This document shows positions 1-5,690 of a DNA stretch of 5,760 bases, piece after piece. Source of the DNA: Stenotrophomonas sp. (GTDB lineage: Bacteria > Pseudomonadota > Gammaproteobacteria > Xanthomonadales > Xanthomonadaceae); the NCBI GenBank assembly GCA_003484865.1, contig DMZT01000063.1, forward strand, positions 985 through 6,744. Reading direction: 5' to 3'. The notes beneath the pieces are model-generated. The model was not told where the DNA came from. It made no database searches and saw nothing but the letters and a program-made list of their open reading frames with translations. Made by a program: the position numbers and the translations under genes. How positions within the stretch are numbered: the stretch's first letter is position 1; every line of letters starts with the position of its first letter.

Positions 1-633
<633 letters not shown>

Positions 634-666
634 TCGATACCGGCGCATCGCGTTGAAACCCGACAG

Positions 667-693
667 ACCCCGCGCAAGCGGGGTTTGTTTTTT
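667..693 (+). terminator. Intrinsic terminator of rpoD
   Basis: A perfect 7-bp stem ACCCCGC / GCGGGGT (667-673 and 678-684) closes a GCAA tetraloop of the stable GNRA class. It is followed at once by a T-rich run, TTTGTTTTTT. It starts 34 bases after the rpoD stop codon, which is the normal position for a Rho-independent terminator. It separates rpoD from the HipA-like gene downstream. Confidence 0.93.
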
Positions 694-803
694 GGGGCGG
701 GTGGCGGCGCGTGGTGTACTCGAGCCTAGCGGCGGCGCAGCGGATGGAGGGGTGTTCGAAGGGGTCGGGATCGCCAGGCTGATTTGGTGATTTCGTTGCG
801 TGT

Positions 804-815
804 TTCGTAACTTAA
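804..815 (+). repeat. Direct repeat copy 1, TTCGTAACTTAA (candidate operator)
   Basis: This 12-base word occurs again, exactly, at 914-925, 110 bp downstream. Here it is also part of an inverted repeat CGTAA-n5-TTACG (806-820), the kind of dyad a dimeric helix-turn-helix protein could bind. A partial half-site TTTCGTTG lies 12 bases upstream (791-798). The role as operator is inferred from position; no binding protein is proved. Confidence 0.5.
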
Positions 816-884
816 TTACGGATTTTTTCTCGGTGTTCTCCGGGGTGATGTTATTTCAATCAATGGCTTATATGTTTAATTGGG

Positions 885-913
885 TTGCGGTTCGCCGAGG
901 ATTGGCGTATAGA
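885..913 (+). promoter_or_regulatory. Candidate sigma-70 promoter of the HipA/YjjJ-like gene
   Basis: TTGCGG (885-890) and TATAGA (908-913) are separated by 17 bp, the optimal sigma-70 spacing. They match the consensus at 3 of 6 and 4 of 6 positions. Transcription would start near 920, inside the second TTCGTAACTTAA copy, leaving a leader of about 25 bases before the ATG at 946. The boxes are weak, so the call rests mainly on spacing and position. Confidence 0.4.
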
Positions 914-925
914 TTCGTAACTTAA
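914..925 (+). repeat. Direct repeat copy 2, TTCGTAACTTAA (candidate operator at the start site)
   Basis: This is an exact copy of the word at 804-815. It sits immediately 3' of the candidate -10 box and covers the predicted transcription start, ending 20 bases before the start codon. A protein bound here would block initiation, so autoregulation by the winged-helix domain of the downstream protein is a reasonable inference. Confidence 0.5.
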
Positions 926-945
926 CTCGTCCCGAAACTCAGGCC

Positions 946-2346
946 ATGGCCCGTCCCCGTACCGTCCAGCTCCAGACGCTGTTCGACAACCTGCCTGCTG
1001 GCGAGGTCGTCTCAGCTGCCGATCTCGTCGATCGCCTGGGGGTTACCCGGACAACGTTGAGTCGTCTTGTCGCCGAGGCCGGGGACCGCGTGGTGCGACT
1101 TGGCCGCACCCGCGCCACGGCCTATGCCGTCCGCCAGCAGACCGCCGCGGGCAGCGAGTGGCCGCTGTTCCGGCTGGGGCCGGACGCCACCCTTGAAGAA
1201 CTGGGCACGGTCGTGGCACTCACGGGCGAGACCTTCCACGTGACGACCACCGCCGCACGCCCCAATCTGACCCGTTCGCCAGACGAGACCGTCGACGGCC
1301 ACTTCCCGGGGCTGCCGTGGTACCTGGACGACCTGCGCCCGCAGGGCTTCCTCGGTCGCACCTTCGCGCATCGTCGCGGGCGTGACCTGGGCGTCCCCGA
1401 CGACCTCAATCGATGGCAATTGGGTGACACCCTGCAGGCGCTGGTGCGTGCAGGCGGCACCGAGATCGGTGATCTCCTGCTGGGCGGCGATGCCGTGCAG
1501 ATGGCGTTGCACGCGCTCGATGCGCCTGGCGATCATGTCCTGGCCGGGCAGCGCGCACGTCGTTATCCCGAGCGCGCGGCGGCGGCACTTGAAGGCGAAG
1601 ACGTCGGATCGTCGCCGGGTGGCGAGCAACCGAAGTTCACTGCCACGGTGGAGCATGAGGGAGGGCGCTATGCGGCGCTGGTGAAGTTCGCGCAGCCCAC
1701 CGCAGGCGAGGCCGCAGAACGCTGGGCAGACCTGCTGGTCTGCGAGCACCTCGCCCTGCAGTGCCTGCGCGACGCGGGCGTGCCGGCAGCAGCGTCCGAG
1801 ATCCTCCAGACCGACACGCACACGTTCCTGGAAGTGCAGCGCTTCGACCGCACTGTCGACGTGCTCGGCCGGCGTGGCTTCGTCTCGCTGCTGGCGCTGT
1901 CCTCGGCCTTCGCTGGTGACGTGACCGTGGACTGGGGGACGGCTGCCGACGCGCTGCTGACGCAGGGCTGGGTCGATCGCGACGCGCAGGCCGCGATGGG
2001 AAGGCTGCACGCGTTCGGCCGACTCATCGGCAACAGCGACATGCATCAGGGCAATCTGGGTTTCCACCTGGTCGATCGCGGCCCGCTGCCGTTGGCGCCC
2101 GCGTATGACATGCTGCCGATGTCACTGGCACCCTCGCGCACAGGGGTGCTGCGTGCGGCTGCGCCGCTTGCCTCCATCGCGCCGGAGCGCAGCGGCCAGC
2201 TCGCACACCTGCACTGGGCAGCGCCGCTGGCAGTGGACTACTGGCAACGTGTGGCCGGTTCGGCGCTGCTGCGCTCGGGCGTGCTGCGTGACCTGGCGGC
2301 GGAAAATGCGCGTCGGGTGCAGGCGATGGGGCAGCGTTTCGGCTGA
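946..2346 (+). CDS. yjjJ: HipA-family Ser/Thr kinase-like toxin, YjjJ/HipH type, with fused N-terminal winged helix
   Basis: This is a 466-residue HipA-fold protein. HipA kinases phosphorylate cytosolic targets (glutamyl-tRNA synthetase for E. coli HipA) and cause growth arrest; the YjjJ substrate is not inferable here. Residues 22-65 form a helix-turn-helix/winged domain (SAADLVDRLGVTRTTLSRLV) that stands in for a separate HipB. The kinase part shows a glycine/serine loop GSSPGGEQPKF (221-231), in the place of the HipA loop that carries the autophosphorylated Ser150. It also shows a candidate ATP lysine in ALVKF (K247), LEVQRFDR (295-302), a catalytic loop GNSDMHQGN with D365 and N370, and a metal-binding D388 in APAYDM. 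All key residues appear intact. The ATG has only a poor Shine-Dalgarno sequence (CAGG, very close), but the N-terminal domain begins right after it. No small antitoxin gene lies on either side. It is probably regulated through the upstream repeats. Confidence 0.9.
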   Translation: MARPRTVQLQTLFDNLPAGEVVSAADLVDRLGVTRTTLSRLVAEAGDRVVRLGRTRATAYAVRQQTAAGSEWPLFRLGPDATLEELGTVVALTGETFHVTTTAARPNLTRSPDETVDGHFPGLPWYLDDLRPQGFLGRTFAHRRGRDLGVPDDLNRWQLGDTLQALVRAGGTEIGDLLLGGDAVQMALHALDAPGDHVLAGQRARRYPERAAAALEGEDVGSSPGGEQPKFTATVEHEGGRYAALVKFAQPTAGEAAERWADLLVCEHLALQCLRDAGVPAAASEILQTDTHTFLEVQRFDRTVDVLGRRGFVSLLALSSAFAGDVTVDWGTAADALLTQGWVDRDAQAAMGRLHAFGRLIGNSDMHQGNLGFHLVDRGPLPLAPAYDMLPMSLAPSRTGVLRAAAPLASIAPERSGQLAHLHWAAPLAVDYWQRVAGSALLRSGVLRDLAAENARRVQAMGQRFG

Positions 2347-2356
2347 TGTGAGGGTT

Positions 2357-2387
2357 GTAGTGGAAAGCGCCTGCGGGCCTCCACTAC
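2357..2387. repeat. Inverted repeat GTAGTGGA...TCCACTAC before the tRNA
   Basis: An 8-bp perfect inverted repeat (2357-2364 and 2380-2387) with a 15-base loop lies 11 bases after the stop of the HipA-like gene. It has no T-tract, so it is at best a weak or Rho-assisted 3' structure for that gene. It overlaps the candidate promoter of the tRNA. The GTAG at the stem base recalls the GTAG-type palindromic repeats of Stenotrophomonas, but the rest does not match well enough to name it so. Confidence 0.5.
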
Positions 2388-2390
2388 ACT
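2361..2390 (+). promoter_or_regulatory. Candidate promoter of the tRNA gene
   Basis: TGGAAA (2361-2366) and TACACT (2385-2390) each match the sigma-70 consensus at 4 of 6 positions and are 18 bp apart. The predicted start would be around 2397, a few bases before the mature tRNA 5' end at 2403. Position and spacing fit a short-leader tRNA promoter. The call is tentative because both boxes lie within or beside an inverted repeat. Confidence 0.35.
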
Positions 2391-2402
2391 GTGCGGCCGC
2401 AA

Positions 2403-2478
2403 GGGCCTATAGCTCAACGGTTAGAGCAGAGGACTCATAATCCTTTGGTTGAAGGTTCGAATCCTTCTGGGCCCACCA
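2403..2478 (+). tRNA. tRNA with anticodon CAU, probably tRNA-Ile2 (lysidine type)
   Basis: A complete 76-base cloverleaf with encoded CCA. The acceptor stem GGGCCTA pairs with TGGGCCC (one G-T pair). The D arm is GCTC/GAGC. The anticodon stem GAGGA/TCCTT holds the loop CTCATAA with anticodon CAU at positions 34-36. The variable loop is TGGTT, and the T arm GAAGG/CCTTC holds the loop TTCGAAT. CAU can be Met, fMet or Ile2. Initiator is excluded because 1-72 is a G-C pair and the three G-C pairs of the fMet anticodon stem are absent. The ACTCATAATC context and following TTGGT match my recollection of E. coli tRNA-Ile2 (ileX), whose C34 is turned to lysidine by TilS so that it reads AUA. An automated tool may still label it Met. 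Its 3' half is a typical integration target. Confidence 0.95.
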
Positions 2479-2534
2479 TCGAATCAGGCACTTAGGATCA
2501 ACCGCAGTGCCCTCGTCGTCAAGCCTGCGCCGTC

Positions 2535-2554
2535 CGGTGACCGCTCGGTGACCG
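2535..2554. repeat. Two tandem CGGTGACCG palindromes, 11-bp period
   Basis: CGGTGACCG occurs at 2535-2543 and again at 2546-2554, so the centres are 11 bp apart, about one helical turn. Each copy is itself an inverted repeat around a central G. They lie in the 77-base gap between the tRNA and the stop codon of the AlpA-like gene. This could be a paired binding site for an element-encoded recombination or regulatory protein. A hairpin terminator is less likely because there is no T-tract. Confidence 0.55.
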
Positions 2555-2555
2555 T

Positions 2556-2810
2556 TTAGGCTCCGCTGCCGTCACAGTTGGCCGCCACCTGCACCGCGTT
2601 CTCCGGGGTCCACAGAGGGGCGCGACGGCGCGCGTGGATCCACCGCTGAACATCGCTCTGATACCAGCGCGTTCCGCCACCGATCTTGTGCTTAGGTGGG
2701 AACGTCCCCTTTTCCATCTCGCGGTAGATGTAGCTCTTCTTCATCCCGGTTTGGGCTTCAACCTGCTCGAGCTTCAGCAGGACTTCGGGGATAGTTTCAG
2801 CTGCGCCCAT
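2556..2810 (-). CDS. AlpA-family helix-turn-helix transcriptional regulator / excisionase-like protein
   Basis: This is an 84-residue MerR/AlpA-type DNA-binding protein. Residues 11-58 hold the whole family signature: LLKLEQVEAQTG, then the recognition helix MKKSYIYREMEKGTFPP, a wing region KHKIGGGTRWY and a closing SDVQRWI helix. Length and layout are normal for AlpA. The family member in E. coli CP4-57 activates its integrase gene, and relatives can act as recombination directionality factors; that role here is inferred. The ATG at 2810 has GAGG six bases upstream, and the gene overlaps the preceding 134-residue gene by 14 bases, so it is the last gene of the - strand operon. The tail after residue 62 (RRRAPLWTPENAVQVAANCD...) is a variable extension. 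It lies closest to the tRNA attachment site. Confidence 0.88.
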   Translation of the reverse strand: MGAAETIPEVLLKLEQVEAQTGMKKSYIYREMEKGTFPPKHKIGGGTRWYQSDVQRWIHARRRAPLWTPENAVQVAANCDGSGA

Positions 2811-3201
2811 GACGAGCCTCCGTTTCTTCAGATGGGAACATCGGCAGCAGCGCGGCTTGTGACGCCGCGTGGGCGATGTTCACCTGGTTTGCGATCTGCA
2901 TCAGATCCAGGGTTGGGTCGTTGAATAGGGCCAGGCCGATCTGGGCCGTCAGCCTCTGGCTCGCTGTTTCTGCCAGCGGAGCCGGCGTGTCGATCGTGGC
3001 GACGGCGTAAGCGCGCCAAGCATCGCGGGCGGCCTGCAGCTGCGGCTCTCCCACGAACGTGAAAGTCAGCGACCATCCGCCGCCGGCGCACTGTTCCGCA
3101 CTGGTGAGGGCGGTTTCAAGTGCTGCTGCAACCGCGATCGCAGTGCGCTGCTGGTGGGCCAGTGGAGATCGGCTCTCCGTGGAGATGTGCTTATTTTTCA
3201 A
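2797..3201 (-). CDS. Hypothetical protein, 134 residues, TTG start
   Basis: I do not recognise a family. The protein starts with a short polar, basic stretch (MKNKHISTESRSP) and continues as a mostly alpha-helical, alanine-rich sequence. A more beta-like centre (GGWSLTFTFVGEPQ, 41-54) is followed by helices around 55-69 and 77-118. There is no signal peptide or membrane segment. The start is TTG at 3201-3199: no in-frame ATG gives a comparable length, and GAGGA stands upstream (about 7 bases from GAGG to the TTG), a convincing ribosome site. Its end overlaps the AlpA-like gene by 14 bases, so the two are translationally linked. Its place between a regulator and other small accessory genes suggests an element-specific function, not inferable further. 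Confidence 0.75.
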   Translation of the reverse strand: MKNKHISTESRSPLAHQQRTAIAVAAALETALTSAEQCAGGGWSLTFTFVGEPQLQAARDAWRAYAVATIDTPAPLAETASQRLTAQIGLALFNDPTLDLMQIANQVNIAHAASQAALLPMFPSEETEARHGRS

Positions 3202-3256
3202 GGCTATTCCTCATTCCTATGCATTTCGATGGATCTGCACGTGCTTCTGCGATTGC

Positions 3257-3580
3257 TCAAACATCCCCCTGCAGCAGCATCGATGGGTCGATACTCCAGC
3301 CGGCCTCGCGCGCGGCGCGGAGGCGCAGATCGTTGGCGTCGAATTCATCCAGCTGCAGAAGGGTGATCACCCCCTCGACTTGGCGCGGAAGCAGAGGCCG
3401 GCTGCGGCCGAACACGCGCCATACGCTGAGTACTTTGCAGTCCCATGCGGGCGCGAGGCAGGACAACTGCTTCCCGTGCTCGCGGCAGTACCGGCGGATC
3501 ATGTCGCGCACTGTGACGTGCGCGGGGGCGGCGCCGCGCAGGGCGGCGCGTACGGATGCGGCTTTGGGTCCGGGGCTCAT
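3257..3580 (-). CDS. Hypothetical protein, 107 residues, accessory-element type
   Basis: No family is named with confidence. The product is basic at the N-terminus (MSPGPKAASVRAALRG). It then has a compact region VTVRDMIRRYCREHGKQ, SCLAPAWDCKVLSVWRVFGRSRPLLP, a helix QVEGVITLLQLDEFDANDLRLRAA and REAGWSIDPS. The third positions of its codons are GC-rich as in its neighbours, unlike the arginine-rich overlapping frame. C32, H35, C41 and C48 could bind a metal, but the spacing matches no standard zinc motif I know. The ATG at 3580 has GGAG seven bases upstream. Its first bases overlap the stop of the upstream mini-gene as ATGA, so translation is probably coupled. It ends 55 bases before the TTG-started gene. 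Confidence 0.75.
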   Translation of the reverse strand: MSPGPKAASVRAALRGAAPAHVTVRDMIRRYCREHGKQLSCLAPAWDCKVLSVWRVFGRSRPLLPRQVEGVITLLQLDEFDANDLRLRAAREAGWSIDPSMLLQGDV

Positions 3581-3681
3581 GGGACGTCTCCAAGTGCCAG
3601 GCCGAGTCCAAGCTGCCGTCGAGTACGCGCCTCTCCGATCAACACGCGCGCTGTGTGCTTCGCTTGGGTGATGGGGTTCAT
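3577..3681 (-). CDS. 34-residue mini-protein between the methyltransferase and the 107-residue gene
   Basis: This is a small open frame, MNPITQAKHTARVLIGEA followed by RTRRQLGLGLALGDVP. Three signs argue that it is real. A full GGAGG lies seven bases before its ATG. Its ATG overlaps the methyltransferase stop as TGATG. Its TGA overlaps the start of the next gene as ATGA. It thus fills the 100-base gap in the operon exactly. The sequence is basic and likely helical (QAKHTARVLIGEARTRRQ); no domain is recognised. It may act on its own or mainly carry ribosomes from one gene to the next. Confidence 0.62.
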   Translation of the reverse strand: MNPITQAKHTARVLIGEARTRRQLGLGLALGDVP

Positions 3682-5690
3682 CAGGCCACCTCCGCCAGCG
3701 GCAGCGCCACCTGGTCCAGGTTTGCCTCTGCCAAGGCGCGCAGCGGCGGCGGGCTGACGCTGTTGCCGACCATGCGTACGGCCGCGCTGGTGGTCAGCGG
3801 CGTGCCGTTGGCAGTGCGATCGATGATGTAGCCCGCCGGGAAGCCCTGCGCGCGGTAGAGCTCGTGCGGCTTCAGCATGCGAAGGCCGATATCCACGATG
3901 ACGTACGGCGTGCCCTTGATCACCACCGTGACCAGCGCCAGCCGGTCTTTCGTGGTGATGGTGTCGGCGGGGTCGGCCAGGCTGGGCACGTTGGAGCCGG
4001 TGCCGTAGTACTTGATCAGGAAGGCGGCGACCCGCAGCGCGCCTTCCTGGTGCTCGGGCGAAAGCTCTGCCAGCTCTGCCTCGGCGACGGCATGGCCCCC
4101 GTTTCCGCTGGCGGTGACCGTGCCCACCGGATCGCGTGCATCCTTGCTGCCAGAGCCCCAGCGCTGGACACCTCCCGGGCGTCCTTCGCCGTGTGCGGCT
4201 TGCACCATGAAGGCCGTTGACAGCGCATGGTGTTCTGCCTGAGCGGCTACCGTAGCCAGCGGCGTGCGAGCATCGGCGCCGACCATGTTCCTCCGCAGTG
4301 TGACCAGCGAGGCAGCAGCTACGCCCAAGGCGTGCGCTGCGCCTGCCGGACGCGCAGCACCAGCACCTGAGGTGATCGTCGGCACAGGTTCGGTGGCAGG
4401 TGTTCCGATGCTGTCGCCCCGGAACTTGACCAGGTGCGGCGCCACCAGCGCGGTGTCCGCCTTCGCGGTCATCGTGTACAGAGGGTCAGCGCCCGAGCGT
4501 GGTTCCGACTGGCCGGCGCGGCCGCCGACGCCAGCAAGGATCGGCGTGACGACCGAGAAGTGGCCGCCCTTCACCCCGGCGCAGACGGTACGCAGCGGCT
4601 CGTCGGCTCGCATGCTGCCCAGTGGATGGCTGCTGTTCGCGTGTTCACCAATGAACGGGGCCAGCTCGGGCATCGCCAGCATTAGTTCGCCGCGGTTGGC
4701 AGCGGTGATGGTGCGCAGCGGCTCGTGCGCGCCGTGGACCCGGTCGGCACCTTGGTGCGTTACCGGCACAATGAACGGGTCCGCCGAGTGGATGACGTGG
4801 CGCAAGGTGCCCTTGGCGATGCGACGCATGGTGGCGTCGGCCAGCGGCCGCTTGCGCCCGAAGATGGACGGGCAGGGGATGCTGAAGTCCAGGCAGTCGG
4901 CGGCTGATACGCGCGGCTTCTGGCCCGGCGCGGTTCCGTGGCTGGCCGCTGGCCACACGATCGGATCGCCATCGCGGCGGCCTAGCAGGAACAGGCGCTC
5001 CCGGCTGGTGCCGGCGCCGTAGTCGCTCGCCACCAGCTTTCGCCATTCGACCGCGTAGCCCAGCGCACGCAGCGCGGCGACGAACTGAAGCCACGTGCGG
5101 CCGGCGCGGCTCTTGTCTGGCACCAGCTGCTGATGCTCGACCGGCACGCGCTCGCCGCGCGCTGCAACGGTGCCATCCATCTTCAAGACGCGACCGGTGG
5201 CCTTGCAGCGCTTGGCGATCAACGGGCCCCAGGTCAGGATCTGCCACACGTTCTCCATGGAGAAGATGCGCGGGGCGGTATTGGTGCTGTTGACCAGGTC
5301 GGCGCGCAGCAGCATGCCGATCCACTTCAGTACCACCCACGACAGGGCGCGCGTCTTCCGGCTGCGCGGCTGGCCGCCCTTGGCCTGGCTGAAGTGCGTG
5401 CAGTCCGGCGAGGCATGGAACCATCCGATCGCGCGGCCGGCCACGTCCACACGCGGATCGGCATGCCAGATGTCCTCGCGGTGGTGGCTGGTGAGCGGGT
5501 GGTTCGCCGCGTGCATGCCGATCGCCAGCGCGTCGTGGTTGTAGGCGAGCGCCGGGTCTTGGCCCAACGCCTGCTTCAGCGCCTCGCTCGCGCCGCCGCC
5601 GCCGGCGAACAGGTCGACCACGATCTCGCCGGACCGAAGGCGGGAGCGCTGCGGCAGCGGGAAGTTGAACGAGCGGGAGCCATCAGCCAT
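3681..5690 (-). CDS. C5-cytosine DNA methyltransferase with an expanded, repetitive target-recognition region
   Basis: This enzyme transfers a methyl group from S-adenosylmethionine to carbon 5 of cytosine in DNA. Counting from the chosen ATG (669 residues): motif I VDLFAGGGG at 25-33; motif IV SPDCTHFSQAKGG at 94-106 with catalytic C97 (SPDC instead of the usual PPC, seen in a phage/island subfamily); motif VI ENV at 146-148; motif VIII TSRERLFLLGRR at 228-239; motif X GNSVSPP at 642-648. Between VIII and X lie about 400 residues holding seven PLxTITA-like repeats, which explains a length well above the usual 330-450. I prefer ATG 5690 because AAGGA lies eight bases upstream and it overlaps the upstream stop. 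A GTG at 5741 in the same frame would add 17 residues but has no ribosome site. No restriction enzyme is adjacent, so it is probably an orphan. Confidence 0.93.
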   Translation of the reverse strand: MADGSRSFNFPLPQRSRLRSGEIVVDLFAGGGGASEALKQALGQDPALAYNHDALAIGMHAANHPLTSHHREDIWHADPRVDVAGRAIGWFHASPDCTHFSQAKGGQPRSRKTRALSWVVLKWIGMLLRADLVNSTNTAPRIFSMENVWQILTWGPLIAKRCKATGRVLKMDGTVAARGERVPVEHQQLVPDKSRAGRTWLQFVAALRALGYAVEWRKLVASDYGAGTSRERLFLLGRRDGDPIVWPAASHGTAPGQKPRVSAADCLDFSIPCPSIFGRKRPLADATMRRIAKGTLRHVIHSADPFIVPVTHQGADRVHGAHEPLRTITAANRGELMLAMPELAPFIGEHANSSHPLGSMRADEPLRTVCAGVKGGHFSVVTPILAGVGGRAGQSEPRSGADPLYTMTAKADTALVAPHLVKFRGDSIGTPATEPVPTITSGAGAARPAGAAHALGVAAASLVTLRRNMVGADARTPLATVAAQAEHHALSTAFMVQAAHGEGRPGGVQRWGSGSKDARDPVGTVTASGNGGHAVAEAELAELSPEHQEGALRVAAFLIKYYGTGSNVPSLADPADTITTKDRLALVTVVIKGTPYVIVDIGLRMLKPHELYRAQGFPAGYIIDRTANGTPLTTSAAVRMVGNSVSPPPLRALAEANLDQVALPLAEVA
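3930..4775 (-). repeat. Seven degenerate ~40-residue repeats inside the methyltransferase
   Basis: Residues about 306-587 of the methyltransferase (numbered from ATG 5690) repeat a pattern: a hydrophobic strand such as FIVPV or FLIKYYG, a variable loop, then PLxT(I/V)TA and often a second strand LV(A/T)P. The cores are PLRTITA, PLRTVCA, PLYTMTA, PVPTITS, PLATVAA, PVGTVTA and PADTITT at 324, 365, 403, 435, 477, 521 and 574. Spacing is 32-53 residues. DNA identity between copies is low, so this is an old protein repeat. The last copy sits where the conserved motif IX is expected. Confidence 0.7.

Larger units (their letters stand above)
694..945. other. Intergenic region between the rpoD terminator and the HipA/YjjJ-like gene
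   Basis: No coding frame with credible start, ribosome site and length is seen here. The first half (about 694-780) is GC-rich and featureless. From about 780 to 930 the composition turns clearly AT-rich compared with all flanking genes. This AT-rich part holds two exact copies of TTCGTAACTTAA and a candidate promoter just before the downstream gene. The layout is that of a promoter/operator region rather than a lost gene. Confidence 0.6.

Noticed and set aside
1012..2067. Long 351-codon open frame on the - strand opposite the HipA-like gene
   Set aside because: It lies wholly antisense to a clear HipA-family gene, its product shows no domain and is rich in Arg/Gln/His as expected for an antisense shadow in GC-rich DNA.
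2535..2554. Hairpin terminator formed by the two CGGTGACCG copies
   Set aside because: Pairing the copies leaves a two-base loop and a central mismatch, and there is no T-tract on either strand.
2479..2558. Short open + strand frame after the tRNA ending at the TAG at 2557, considered as a remnant of an integrase
   Set aside because: Only about 26 codons, no similarity to integrase C-terminal motifs, no start or ribosome site; more likely att-flanking DNA.
3345..3611. 88-codon - strand frame overlapping the 107-residue gene
   Set aside because: Very arginine-rich product; the 107-residue frame has the better codon pattern, ribosome site and stop/start overlap.
3059..3757. 232-codon + strand frame crossing the small - strand genes
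   Set aside because: Its product is low-complexity at the end (Pro/Ala/Gly/Arg), it has no domain, and the opposite strand has three properly spaced genes with ribosome sites and start/stop overlaps.
4264..5022. 252-codon + strand frame opposite the methyltransferase
   Set aside because: It is antisense to conserved methyltransferase motifs; it is open only because of the GC-rich codon pattern.
4645..5424. 259-codon - strand frame overlapping the methyltransferase in another frame
   Set aside because: The methyltransferase frame is continuous and contains all motifs here; the alternative product is rich in Arg/Ala/Pro with no recognisable domain.
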